Below, piece by piece: positions 44,741-55,095 of a DNA stretch of 64,000 nt. How positions within the stretch are numbered: the first letter of the stretch is position 1; every line of letters starts with the position of its first letter. The stretch lies in NCBI RefSeq assembly GCF_035046505.1, contig NC_089823.1:922767-986766 (forward strand). The letters run 5' to 3'. Both the position numbers and the translations under genes were made by a program. The notes below the pieces were generated by a model that searched no databases, was not told the DNA's origin, and saw nothing but the letters and a program-made list of their open reading frames with translations. This DNA comes from Tiliqua scincoides. Lineage: Eukaryota; Chordata; Lepidosauria; Squamata; Scincidae.

Positions 44741-45587
44741 ACATTGGTAACACCAAGACTTGATTACTATAATGCACTCTCCATAGGGCTACCCTTGATG
44801 ACCATCTAGAAATTGCTGCTACTGCTGTTATTATTATTGTTTTTACCTCGCCTTTCTCCCACCCAATGGGGCACCCAAGGTGGCTTATAACATAAAAGGA
44901 ACGCACAATGCAGTTAAAATATTAAAAAATATTAAAATATTCAAACCTAAAAAATTAAAACAAATCAGACCCGAATGGATCACCAATTCAAATCATGTTC
45001 ATTAAAAAAGTGCCAGCCCAACGTATCAGCAGTTAAAAGCCTCTTTGAAAGAAAAAAAAAATCTTAAAATTATTTTTCAATTATTTCTCACTGTTTCTCA
45101 GCCTCGCCAGCTTTGCAGGGTTGCTGTGAAGGCAAATGAGGGAAATAACGATGCACACCCCCCAGAGCTCCTCGGAGGGAGGACGGTATAGAAATGTGAT
45201 TTTTTAAAAAGTGCAGAATGTGGTGGCTGCACAGCCGGGGCACCAGGCAGTTTGACTCCGACAGGCCAATTGAGGTGCTGCTCAGGGCCGCTAAAGCCCT
45301 TCACGGGTAGGGCTGGGGTATCTGAAGGGCTGCCCCCTCCCATGCGAACTGGCCACTCTTTGAGATCACCTGGTGGGGCCCCCTGTGTGGGCCACCCATA
45401 CCCAAAGTCCACTTAGCAGAAACAAAGGAAAAGGGCTTCTCTGCAAGGGAGCCGCAATAGCGGAGCGTCCTCCATTCAGGCCCCGTCCCCGTCCCCCCCG
45501 CATGCAGCACAGCAGCAGGGGTCTTCTTAGGTTCTCGATCATGGAGGGGATAGGATTCTCATGACCGTCTTTATCTGGAAGCTGGTG
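44741..45587. other. Intergenic; LINE-derived block, no gene
   Basis: 44840-45070 (CGCCTTTCTCCCACCCAATG, AAGGTGGCTTATAACA) matches 53440-53660 and part of 33300-33420: a shared old repeat of unassigned class. Confidence 0.45.
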
Positions 45588-46544
45588 CTAAGGGGTTCCA
45601 GGTGCCTCTTTGCCCTTCCAGAACCGCTTGACAATCCTCCTTCGAATTTGCTTGGTTTTCACAGTGTACACGATGGGGTTCATCAGAGGTGGCACCAGAA
45701 GGTAGATGTTGGCCATAAGGATGTGGACCACTGGAGGAGCATTCTTCCGATATCGTAGGATCAACGTGAGACCAATCATCGGGATATAGAAGGTGAGGAC
45801 AGTACAGATGTGGGAGATGCAAGTGTTCAGGGCACGGAAGCATTCCGCCTTGGAGGCAATGCTCAGCACCGTTTTGAGGATCAGGATGTAGGACAAAATA
45901 AGCAGGACAGCGTCAAGACCCACAGATAACAGCACCACAGTTAAGCCGTAGATGCTGTTGAGCCTCTTGTCTGAATGCACCAGCTTCAGAACATCCTGGT
46001 GCAAGCAAAATGAGTATGAGAGCGTGTTCACTCTTCCATACTGCAGACTATTCAGCAGGATGGAGCCTGGGAGAACAAGAAAAGCCCCCCGAAGTGCAAC
46101 CCCTGTCCCAATCCTGATCACAGTGTCTTTGTTCAAGACTGTTGTGTACCTCAAAGGGTTTTGGATGGCCACCAACCGATCAAAGGCCATAGAAATCAGA
46201 ATGCCTGACTCAACAATGGAGAAGGTGTGGATGAAGTACATCTGAAGCAGACAAGCATGGAAACAAATGCCGTGGTGGTTGAACCAGAGCACACTCAACA
46301 TGGTGGGCAAAGTGACAAGCGATAAGCCCAGATCCACAAATGCGAGCATGGAGAGGAAGTAGTACATGGGCTCATGGAGAGTCTTGTCTGTTTTGATGAT
46401 GAAGAGGATGGTGCAGTTGCCTGCAATGGCTGTCAGGTACATGGAGCAGATGGGGAGGGATATCCAGATGTGGGAATTCTCCAGGCCAGGGAAGCCGGTC
46501 AGGAGGAAAGCTGGAGCACAGGAAGACTCATTGGAGGAAGACAT
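45588..46544 (-). CDS. Class I olfactory receptor, OR51-like (DRL subfamily, copy 3)
   Basis: Intact 318-aa single-exon receptor starting MSSSNESSCAPAF (N5 glycosylation). It shares its first ~55 residues with the 19.5-kb gene but is the most distant of the three afterwards (DLGLSLVTLPT, NPLRYTTVLNKDTVIRIGTG). FDRLVAIQNPLRY gives DRL at 122-124. C98 and C180 are kept; loop 2 reads SFCLHQDVLKLVHSD, so H190 and G170 replace the second disulfide. TM7 is NPIVYTVKTKQI. The MSSSNES start is chosen over a Met three codons upstream because it is conserved in the subfamily. Confidence 0.93.
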   Translation of the reverse strand: MSSSNESSCAPAFLLTGFPGLENSHIWISLPICSMYLTAIAGNCTILFIIKTDKTLHEPMYYFLSMLAFVDLGLSLVTLPTMLSVLWFNHHGICFHACLLQMYFIHTFSIVESGILISMAFDRLVAIQNPLRYTTVLNKDTVIRIGTGVALRGAFLVLPGSILLNSLQYGRVNTLSYSFCLHQDVLKLVHSDKRLNSIYGLTVVLLSVGLDAVLLILSYILILKTVLSIASKAECFRALNTCISHICTVLTFYIPMIGLTLILRYRKNAPPVVHILMANIYLLVPPLMNPIVYTVKTKQIRRRIVKRFWKGKEAPGTP

Positions 46545-46735
46545 GCTCTCCACAGGCAGTCTGGCCCATCTTATGTGGCACTTCCCTGGTCAGAGAGAGG
46601 GCGACGTCCCGTTGCTCAGTCCTTCCCTCCAGCTTTGCGATGGCAGCCGGGCACCTGCTCCTCCTGTGGCCTGAACACGAAGCACAAACGTTTCACAAAT
46701 CTGCATCTCTGAATTTCCATTATGAAGCTGGCTTG
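46545..46735 (-). promoter_or_regulatory. 5' flank shared with the 19.5-kb receptor gene
   Basis: Collinear with 20484-20720 (TTCCCTGGTC, CTCAGTCC, GGCCTGAACACGAA, TTTCACAAATCTGC). It probably belongs to the duplicated unit and may include the promoter or a 5' untranslated exon; neither can be placed. Confidence 0.55.
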
Positions 46736-47199
46736 CAAATTTATCTCATGTTTCTTGTTTCAAAGCAGCGTTTCCCAAGGCGCCCAAACCAACAATTGTC
46801 TAACCATGACTCTGTTCCACACTTGTCTGCTGACTGCCTTAGGATTAACACAAACCACGACAAATAGCAGCAAGTGTTTTGCCCACAACGCAGACGTGTG
46901 ACCTGCTGGCCTGTCTTGAACTGGAAGCTCGTTTTGCCTCCCTGCTCAATAATATGCATTTTTGGAGAATTTTTGTCTTTCCCACGTAATACCCGTTGAC
47001 ATTAGCAGATGGAGATGGACAAGAGTGCAGCAAAGTATTAATATTAATAAACTATTAATTAATAAAGTAGCTGAGAGGGTAATATTTGCCATTCTGGGAA
47101 TTAGGGGTAGACAGGCAGCCCAATCCTATGTGGGTCTTACACCTCTGTAAGTAAGTGTGAAGTTGTTGGGGCTGTGCGATGAGCAGAGCCCGCAGAGAA
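46736..47199. other. Intergenic, no gene recognised
   Basis: TTCCCAAGGCG at about 46771 loosely resembles an EBF (Olf-1) site; see rejected items. Confidence 0.3.
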
Positions 47200-47660
47200 A
47201 GAACATAAGAACAGCCCCACTGGATCAGGCCATAGGCCCATCTAGTCCAGCTTCCTGTATCTCACAGCGGCCCACCAAATGCCCCAGGGAGCACACCAGA
47301 TAACAAGAGACCTCATCCTGGTGCCCTTTTCTGCATCTGGCATTCTGACATAACCCATTTCTAAAATCAGGAGGTTGCGCATACACATCATGGCTTGTAC
47401 CCCGTAATGGATTTTTCCTCCAGAAACTTGTCCAATCCCCTTTTAAAGGCGTCTAGGCTAGACGCCAGCACCACATCCTGTGGCAAGGAGTTCCACAGAC
47501 CGACCACGCGCTGAGTAAAGAAATATTTTCTTTTGTCTGTCCTAACCCGCCCAACACTCAATTTTAGTGGCTGTCCCCTGGTTCTGGTCTTATGTGAGAG
47601 TGTAAAGAGCATCTCCCTATCCACTCTGTCCATCCCCTGCATTATTTTGTATGTCTCAAG
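47200..47660 (-). mobile_element. CR1 LINE 3' copy
   Basis: A complete tail starting (on plus) GAACATAAGAACAGCCCCAC and the last ~85 codons of ORF2 (ETYKIMQGMDRVDREMLFTL), 5'-truncated at about 47660. Confidence 0.94.
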
Positions 47661-48205
47661 TAGTGCAGTGAAATGCTGGCACCCGAAGTGACCCAAGATA
47701 GCAACGAGATGTAATGAAAACATGAGCCAGGCAGACGTCCACCACCAAGCTGAATTTACATGTGATACAAGCAGCAGCCAGTCTCACAGCAGCGAAACAT
47801 TAAGCAGTTCTCTGGACATTCCAACACAGATTCATGCTCTTCCAAACTCCTCACAACGAGGGCCCACGAGGGCAGGCTCCAGCAGCCTCCCTTTGAAACA
47901 TCCCCTGACCAATCGGGTAAGGGATGACCTCGTCTCCATTATCTCATCCTCTCCTGACTTGGCGACCTCATCCTCCCAGGATGCCCCAGCCCCTTTCCCT
48001 TTGACTTGCACTGGGGCTGCAAAGTCACTGTGACTCAGCACATTTCTCCGGTCACCACTGGCCAGTTCAGGCTCACATGGTACACTTTCCTTGAGCCTTA
48101 CTTGAGCCTTGGGCTTACATCTGGATACAGCCCCCAGGCTTTCAGGCCTTGCCGTGCTCAGGCTGCACATTTCGCTTGGTTGTGCCTCGATATCCTGACA
48201 AAAGT
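47661..48205. other. Intergenic, no gene recognised
   Basis: Nothing identified. Confidence 0.35.
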
Positions 48206-48251
48206 CATGCACACTGGGGCAAAGAATCCAAACTTCACATATAAGCTAATG

Positions 48252-48831
48252 CAGTGTTTCTCAAACTATGGGTCGGGACCCACTAAGTAAGTCACGAGCC
48301 AATTTCAGGTGGGTCCCCATTCATTTCAATATTTTATTTTTAATGTTAGACTTGATGCTACCATGGTATGTGACTGCATTTGGAGAAATGTTACAGACCT
48401 GTACTTTTAGCAAGCTACTACAGTGATGCCTCGCAAGACGAATGCCTCGTGCAACGAAAAACCCGCAAGACAAAAGCGTTTTGTGACTCGCAAGATGAAT
48501 TTTTCTATGGCCGTGCTTCGCAAGGCGAATTTTTCGCATTTTTTTTTGTTTGTTTTAAATCGCGATTCGCAAGATAAAAATTTCACAATACGAAACGACT
48601 CGCGGAATGAATTAATTTCGTCTTGCGAGGCACCACTGTAGGTATATTCTTTAAACAATGGCAGTAAATGGGACTTACTCCTGGTAAGTGTGGGTAGGAT
48701 TGCAGCCTAGGATGGGTAAAAATTTTCCTGCTTGATGATGTCACTTCCTGTCATGACATCACTTCTGGTGGGTCCTGACAGATTCTCATTCTAAAGAGTG
48801 GGTCCCAGTGCTAAATGTGTGAGAGCCACTG
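48252..48831. mobile_element. hAT-like element inserted in CR1, itself carrying a MITE
   Basis: The ends CAGTGTTTCTCAAACTATGG and, reversed, CAGTGGCTCTCACACATT pair; inside them GGGTCGGGACCCACT and GTGGGTCCCAGT recur. Flanks AGCTAATG and GGTTAATT are a plausible but worn target duplication. Confidence 0.78.
48421..48638. mobile_element. Tigger/pogo-like MITE with TA duplication
   Basis: CAGTGATGCCTCGCAAGACG and, reversed, CAGTGGTGCCTCGCAAGACG form long inverted repeats, flanked by TA on both sides (48419-48420, 48639-48640). A TA duplication and CAG..CCTCG ends suit the pogo/Tigger branch of Tc1/mariner. The 218 bp are almost one large hairpin built of GCAAGACGAA-type repeats. Confidence 0.85.
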
Positions 48832-49338
48832 GGTTAATTGGTTCTGCGCTGTCTGTGATAATTGAGGTGAGAGATCTTGGGGTGGTGGTGGACAGGTTGA
48901 TGAAAGTGTCGACCCAATGTGCGGTGGCAATGAAGAAGGCCAATTCTATGCTTGGGATTATTAGAAAAGGTATTGAGAACAAAACGGCTAATATTATAAT
49001 ATATAATGATAATATTATTTCTTTACCCAACGTGTGGTTGGTCTGTGGAACTCATTGCCACAGGATGTGATGCTGGCATCTATCCTAGATGCCTTTAAAA
49101 GGGGATTAGACCAATTTCTGGAGGAACAGTCCATCATGGGTTACAAACCATGATGCGTATGTGCAACCTCCTGATTTTAGAAATGGGCTATGTCAGATGC
49201 AAGGGAGGGCACCAGGATGCAGGTCTCTTGTTATCTGTTGTACTCCCTGTGGCATTTGGTGGGCCACTGTGAGATTCAGGAAGCTGGACTGGATGGGCTT
49301 TTGGCCTGATCCAGCGGGGCTCTTCTTATGTTCTTAGT

Positions 49339-49852
49339 GGTTCCCAAGCTGCAGTGCCACAGGTGGATGCAGCAAACTTACAGGGGCTCTGCAGGATTTT
49401 CAGGAGGTTCCAGCTGTGTGCAGGAGTGATGAAGCATCTCCCACTTCTGACCTCTGATGCTGCAGCAAGAACATGCTTCTGGAACATGGTGGCAGCTGCA
49501 ACTGCTTCCTAGACAGAAGGATGGGAACAACCACTTGTGTGTAGGCAGCCAAAATGTCTAGAATACCTGGGCACAGAACTCAGCCCAGGTATGGAAGGAG
49601 GAAGGAGGAATTCCCTACCTGATGTGTTGAACCTTAGAAACCAAATGCTGATCAATGGATTCAACCCTCAGAACAGAATTAGGGACTGTATCCTGCAGTA
49701 ACTCAGTTCTGCTAGTGGCATTCACTGTGGCCTTGCTGGAATGCCTGACCTTCACATCATGATTAGAACCACATCTTTATTGTGTGGTAACAGCTCTAAA
49801 TATGGGGTATTCTGTTTAAGATCACCTGGGAGCAGATTAATGCAGGGCTCTC
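49339..49852. other. Intergenic, no gene recognised
   Basis: Nothing identified. Confidence 0.35.
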
Positions 49853-50130
49853 CAGTGGCGTCACTCGGGTTCACATCACCCTGTGTGGGATGCCAGCGCA
49901 TCACCCCCCATGCAGTGGGCGGGGCAACACCCCAGGTGGTGGGATTGGTAATGTACCATTGCCCCACCCCCACTGGTTTTTTGGCTGTACCTTTTCATAG
50001 AAGAAAGATAGAACACATTCTGCTTGAAATTGCGCATTGATTGATATATGACATGCTGGCATTATTCCTCCAAACTGTGATTTTAGTGATTTTGGTCACT
50101 AGTGGTGTCACGCCCCCCAGGGTATCAACT
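49853..50130 (+). mobile_element. hAT-like fragment (same family as 24935-25515)
   Basis: CAGTGGCGTCACTCGGGTTC at the left, then GTACCTTTTCATAGAAG and GGTGTCACGCCCCCCAGG; the right end is lost. Confidence 0.7.
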
Positions 50131-50149
50131 TACTTACACCTTATTGCAG

Positions 50150-50360
50150 CAGTTCTCAAACTTTTAGCAGTGGGACCCATTTTTTAGAATGAGTGTCCAA
50201 GACCCACCAGAAGTGATGTCGTGATGGAAGTGACATAATCAGGCAAATTAAATAAGTATAAATAATTAAAGTAAAACAAATAATAAAATAAGCAGAAGCC
50301 AGCCCTGGTCCACCAAGGGAATTTCCTCTGTAGCCTGCCTGCAATAACACCCCCCTCCCA
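50150..50360. mobile_element. Fragment of a hAT-like element (CAGTTCTCAAACTTTT end)
   Basis: CAGCAGTTCTCAAACTTTTA and GTGGGACCCATTTTTTAGAA match the left end of the elements at 48252 and 63337; only one end is seen. Confidence 0.5.
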
Positions 50361-50660
50361 AACCAGTAAGGTTTTCAGCCCTACCCAGTGCCCAGTTCAA
50401 TTTAAGCACTTCTGTTTAAACCAGATCACTGTCAGGATCCAGCTGGCTTTGCAAGTCTCAAATAAGTTCACCTTATCAGCTGAAGCCTCTGTTTTGATCC
50501 TTTTCAGTGGGAGGCGGGAGGCTGCCTTCTGGAGCATTTGCTGAACTCCAGTTCCATCAGATCAGGACCATTCTGGTGGCTTCACATTCCCCTTTGCCTG
50601 GCCTGACCACCTGCAAAGGCATGTTTGCTTACTTGTGAGTAGACGCAACTGTGAGGCATA

Positions 50661-50841
50661 GGGTGCAATCCTAACCAAGTTTCCAGCACTGACTTAGCCT
50701 CAATACAGCCCCCAAAGTAAGGCAACAAATATGTCCTTAACTTGAGGAGGCCCCCCTTGACTACTTCCCCACTACAGGATGCAGTGCACACCACATTGGC
50801 ACAGATATGTCAGTGCTGGAAAGTTGGTTCGGATTGCGCCT
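50661..50841. mobile_element. Short MITE, about 26-bp inverted repeats
   Basis: GGTGCAATCCTAACCAAGTT at the left and, reversed, GGCGCAATCCGAACCAACTT at the right. Same family as 2586-2761. Confidence 0.78.
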
Positions 50842-50991
50842 TTAGTTTCGCTTTCCATAGGGCTCAATACATTGGTCTGCTAGGAGGGAGGGATTTCCTT
50901 TTCAGGTGTTTTTGGGGGTTGCATTCATTGGATTGGGACCATTCTGGTGTCGTTGGATTCCTCTCAGCCTGCCCTTTCCGACGGACTAAGG

Positions 50992-51321
50992 CAGGGGTGT
51001 CAAACATAAGTCCCGGGGGCCGGATGCGGCCCACAAAAGCTTTTTATCTGGCCCTCAGGCTCTCATCTGCTGAGCAGTGCTGAGGTGTTACTTCTGAAAG
51101 GGCAGCCCACATGAAAATTGGGCTCTCCCATATCTTGAAATATGATCAAGATTTGCATATTTTCTCTTCTGTCATTTGCAGCTAATGAGTTCCTAAGTGA
51201 GGAAAAGTGCTTATTTTTGGTTATGACCTGTTTAATGACATCATTTCCTGCCTAATGACATCACTTCCGGCCATCATGATTGCTATTCGGCCCTTGGTTT
51301 GAAACGTGTTTGACACCTCTG
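50992..51321. mobile_element. hAT-like MITE, 330 bp
   Basis: The ends CAGGGGTGTCAAACATAAGT and, reversed, CAGAGGTGTCAAACACGTTT pair. Flanks GACTAAGG and AACCAAGG (6 of 8 identical) are a worn 8-bp duplication. No transposase frame. Confidence 0.82.
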
Positions 51322-51344
51322 AACCAAGGCAAGGTCGCCTACGC

Positions 51345-51623
51345 GCGAGTAAACGTGTGATATGGCTCAGTTTCACTTTCCATAGGGCATCATGCAGTTT
51401 TTTGTTCTCCAGTGTTTTGGCCATAACTTTTGATAGAAAGGAGATATTTCACTCTGGTTTTTTGCATTGCATTCTGCTGGAAATTTTGCATCCAATGGTA
51501 TATAACATGTGGTATTACCCCTAACCACTGCGATTTTAGCATGTCACCCACAGTGCGCATCACCCCCCAGTGCATGTCACCCGGTGTGACCCGCACCACC
51601 CACACCGCCTAGCGATGCCACTG
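51345..51623 (-). mobile_element. hAT-like fragment (same family as 24935-25515)
   Basis: On plus it ends CCTAGCGATGCCACTG; inside are GGCCATAACTTTTGATAGAA and GCATTGCATTCTGCTGG, matching the 24.9-kb copy inverted. One end is missing. Confidence 0.75.
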
Positions 51624-52017
51624 GCTCACCAAACTTTTCAGTTTGAGGGCCACATCTTAGCCACCTTGTATATTTTGTATATTTCCAGAGGCCAAAAAAA
51701 AAAAAAAAAAAATCAGTTTGATTTATGAATGAATGAAATGTAAATGAATGAATAAGTTTTACTTGGATTTTTTTTTCTTTTGTAACCAGCATGATATGAT
51801 TCAGAACAAAAGAGAAACGTGACAATTCCAAAGGAATCGTGCTGAGCTTGAACTGAGAAATGAGATATAAAATGAGTAAAAATGAGTAAAAATGAGTAAA
51901 AATGAGTATGAGTAAAAATGTCAGACATCAGCAAATGCTCTGACGAAAAAGGCCAGTTGCTGCAGGCTGGATAGAATCTTGAGGCAGGCCAGATGTAGTC
52001 CCCAGACTGCAGTTTGG

Positions 52018-52195
52018 CAGGGACGTGCGGTGGGTGGGGAGGCAGGTGGGGCAGAGCCTCCCCACCAGAGTCCTTTGAAAAGCGCTGTTGCCATGTGAGG
52101 CACCCACAACCCACACGGTCTGCGGTGGCGCTTTTTGACGGACTCTGGTGGGGAGGCTCTGCCTCATCTGCCTCCCCACCCACCGCACGTCCCTG
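52018..52195. mobile_element. Hairpin MITE with about 55-bp arms and perfect 8-bp duplication
   Basis: The left arm CAGGGACGTGCGGTGGGTGG continues for about 55 bp and is mirrored by the right arm with two mismatches. CAGTTTGG occurs on both sides (52010-52017, 52196-52203). The host is another old element fragment: GAGGGCCACATCTT at 51645 and AGATGTAGTCCCCAGACTGC at 51990. Same family as the copy in RPS11 intron 1. Confidence 0.92.
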
Positions 52196-52203
52196 CAGTT
52201 TGG

Positions 52204-52909
52204 AGACCTCTGGATTAATGGGATCCTGACTGACACAATGTCAAATTGCACTCATCAACAGGCTCAACAAAATGTTCAGTGATAACCTGCATAATTTCAA
52301 TTAAGCTGTTTGACACTTATACCAAAAGTACAACTTCCAATAAAACTTCATTAAGCTTTTGTGCATTACCATGTCCAAAACCAGTCTGGAAGTTGGCAGC
52401 GTCTTGTGGGGGGTTCTCCTGTCTGCCCACCCCCATCTGTGCTAGACATGCAGAGCAAATTCCCAGGACTCGGCACACAAAGGAAATCAGAGGCAGCCTC
52501 TCAAGGAAAGGCAGCTCCCCACAACCGGCTGAAGCAAAGAGGTCTCACCGCAAGCTGACTGTGGGCGTCTTCTGTGGGTCCTCCTCCCTCCAGCGTCCTG
52601 CGCCTCGGGTTCTACAGTCAGGGCACGTTCCCCTTTCCGCACGCAGGCGGGTGAGGCCTGCAGCGCTCAGGAAGGAGCAGTCTTTATGCATCCTTCCGAA
52701 GCCCCTTGGGGGGGAGCCTGCCTCACTGCAAGCTGCCCTTGGGAGCTGCTTTGTGCACAGCTGCCAGGGGGGTTGGGACTGGTTTCTGCCAATGGCCAAG
52801 AGGCTGCAGGTGAGCTGGGATGGCCGTGCTGCAGAGTCCGTTGCAACAGCGGAAGCACCCTGAGGCCTGGGCTGGTCTGCCGGGCATTCTGGGCCACGGT
52901 ATCGAACCT
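52204..52909. other. Intergenic, no gene recognised
   Basis: An open frame at 52246-52863 (205 codons) has no recognisable domain. Confidence 0.35.
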
Positions 52910-53385
52910 TCAGCTCAGATGATCACTTGACAGTTTGCGTCACAAGATTCAAAAGCTACTAGGCCAGCCAGTGAATCTCTGATGTCAGTTACTGAACTCC
53001 AGAGGATCCTGCCAGGGTCAGGACATGGCCGTACCTGGGCACGAATGGTTCTTTAATGGATATCCTGCTCTAGATCTGTTTTAAAACTCTCATGCATTAT
53101 ATCAAGGTAAAGTTATGTTCTCATGCTAAAAGGGTCTGTATCCCTGAGGCCTCAGCAATCAAATTGTACTAGTAATTCTGCTATAGTTAATCTAGTTGTT
53201 AATGAAGAAAGCACCGATAGTGTCCAATAAGAAACTGAATGATCTCATTCCAAAACCCCATATATGACTTGTAAGCCAGCCTTACATACCATCTTGGAAC
53301 GCTGTCCCAAGCACTCCAATAAACAGCCAGCTTCTAACGCCAGCCGGGTCTCTGTTTTCTTTCCCCGACACCAGCAAGAGCCAAC
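52910..53385 (+). mobile_element. Possible solo LTR (fossil)
   Basis: CCAATAAGAAACTG, a CCCATATATGA TATA-like stretch and then CTCCAATAAACAGCC followed by GGGTCTCTGTTTTC and TTTCCCCGACA resemble the U3-R-U5 order of a retroviral LTR. No internal region or clear target duplication was found, and the left boundary is a guess. Confidence 0.4.
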
Positions 53386-53885
53386 TGGCTGGTTGGCCCC
53401 TTTTAGGCAAGGACCACCTTTTGCCTTCACTCATTCATTCCATTTGTGCTCCTCCTTTCTCCCAGAAGGGCACCCAAAGAGGCTTACAGAACCATAACAT
53501 TATAAAATGCTTCATAAATTATAACATAACAAATAAAACACAAACCAGGAGCATCACCTCTTCATAAAAGAATAGAAGGGCAAAGCCTGTAAAATACAAA
53601 TCAGCAATGAAAACATCCTCATAAAACCCGCAGCATGTTCAGTATTAAAATGACCACCATAAAATCAGAAGGCTGGTCTGAAAAGAAGCATATTTAGGCC
53701 CTGCCCTCCTCAGTCCAGCAGCAACATAAGAGGTCTCCATTTTCCCTCTTTTACTTTTGTTGTATGTTACTTTAGGGACAACCAAAAGTTGGGATAGAAA
53801 TTCAGAAAGAAACGAACAAATCAGGAGAGTCTCAATGGAACTTGGTCTCACGACACCCAGTGCAAGCCCCAAATATCCAAAGTCA
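53386..53885. other. Intergenic; old repeat block
   Basis: 53440-53660 matches the block at 44840-45070 (CTCCTTTCTCCCAGAAGGGC, GAGGCTTACAGAACC). Confidence 0.45.
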
Positions 53886-54845
53886 TCATCTTAAGTGGGT
53901 CATCCTTCTTTTTCCAAATGTCCTCAGAATGCCCTTCCAGATTGGCTGTGTTTTCACACTGTACACAATGGGATTGAGGACAGGAGGAATTAGGATGTAG
54001 ATGTCAGCCATGAGAATATGGACCATGGGAGAAAGATGCCTCCCAAAGCGATGCATCATGGACACGCCAATCACAGGAATGAAGAAGATCAAGACAACGC
54101 AGACATGGGAGACACACGTGTGGAATGCCTTCAGCCGCTCTTCCCTGGAGGCCAGGCCTGCAACAGTCTTGATGATCTTCATGTATGACAAAAGGATAAG
54201 CAGGGAGTCAATGACCAGGGTCAAGAGGACCACACACAGCCCATAGATGCTGTTGACTCTGGCATCAGAGCAGGAGAGCTTCAGGACATCCTGATGCAAG
54301 CAGAAGGAATGGGAAAGCACGTGGCTCCTGCAGTAGCTGCACCTCCCGAGGAGCCACGGTGTTGGGAACACAATGCCTGAGCTCCGTGCAGCGATGGCCA
54401 GGCCAATCCTGACCAAGACTGCATTTGTCAGGATGCTGGTGTATTTCAGTGGGTTGCAGATGGCCACATAGCGATCAAAGGCCATGGCCAGGAGCACGGA
54501 TGACTCCATGAAGGAGAAGGTGTGGATGAAGAAAAGCTGCGTGGCGCAGGCATGAAAGTTGATTTCCCTGATGTTGAACCAAAAGAGGCCCAGCACTGTC
54601 GGCATTGTGGATAAAGACAAGCCCAAGTCAGTCATGGCCAGCATGGAAAGGAAAATGTACATGGGAGTGTGAAGGCCTGGGTTGGTCTTGATGACGAAGA
54701 GGATGGCGCTGTTGCCAAGCAGAGCAACGAGATAGATGGAACAGAATGGGATGGAGAGCCAGGGGTGATACTCCTCCATCCCGGGGAACCCGATCAGCAC
54801 AAAGGCTGGATGGCTGAAGATGCTGCTGTTACTCAAAGGAGACAT
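53886..54845 (-). CDS. Class I olfactory receptor, OR51-like (conventional DRY form)
   Basis: Intact 319-aa single-exon receptor. It has NSS glycosylation at N6, GNSAI at 45-49, PMYIFL at 61-66, C100 with C182, [15 protein letters not shown] (DRY 124-126), SHSFCLHQDVLKLSCSD in loop 2, MMHRFGRHLSPM in loop 3 and NPIVYSVKTQPI in TM7. FCLHQDVLKLSC marks the OR51 group, and both loop-2 disulfides are complete, unlike in the three DRL paralogues. The frame is open 48 codons further upstream (to 54989), but that part has a hydrophobic leader-like stretch not seen in receptors; the Met at 54845 places TM1 correctly. It is the last receptor in the window. Confidence 0.92.
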   Translation of the reverse strand: MSPLSNSSIFSHPAFVLIGFPGMEEYHPWLSIPFCSIYLVALLGNSAILFVIKTNPGLHTPMYIFLSMLAMTDLGLSLSTMPTVLGLFWFNIREINFHACATQLFFIHTFSFMESSVLLAMAFDRYVAICNPLKYTSILTNAVLVRIGLAIAARSSGIVFPTPWLLGRCSYCRSHVLSHSFCLHQDVLKLSCSDARVNSIYGLCVVLLTLVIDSLLILLSYMKIIKTVAGLASREERLKAFHTCVSHVCVVLIFFIPVIGVSMMHRFGRHLSPMVHILMADIYILIPPVLNPIVYSVKTQPIWKGILRTFGKRRMTHLR

Positions 54846-55013
54846 GATCTCAGTCCTGGCAGTAATCTGGTGGCATACTAGAATCCCTGCAAGCAACATC
54901 GTATTCATTATAATACGGTAGCCCACGAGCAAGGAAGTAGAGGGGACCTGGGAAACTGCGGGCCAGTCAGTCTCACTTCTGCTCCACATAGGATGGCAGG
55001 AAAACCCTACTGC

Positions 55014-55095
55014 AGATCCTGCCTACACATCTCACACACATCTGCCTACACATCTACAATCTACAGATCCTGCCTACACATCTACAATCTCACAG
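55014..55095 (+). repeat. Short imperfect tandem repeat (CTGCCTACACATCT)
   Basis: CTGCCTACACATCT appears three times with CACACACAT and ACAATCTACAGATC linkers, in the 5' flank of the preceding receptor gene. Confidence 0.8.

Larger units (their letters stand above)
48206..49338 (+). mobile_element. CR1 LINE copy split by a hAT-like element
   Basis: 48206-48251 (GTCATGCACACTGGGGCAAA) and 48832-49338 (GTTCTGCGCTGTCTGTGATA to TTCTTATGTTCTTA) are consecutive parts of one CR1. Within the right part, about 270 bp are also missing between AATATTATAAT and ATTTCTTTACCCAAC. Confidence 0.9.

Noticed and set aside
46768-46780. Possible EBF/Olf-1 site TTCCCAAGGCG upstream of the 45.6-kb receptor
   Set aside because: Two mismatches from the palindromic consensus and no counterpart in the shared 5' flank of the 19.5-kb gene.
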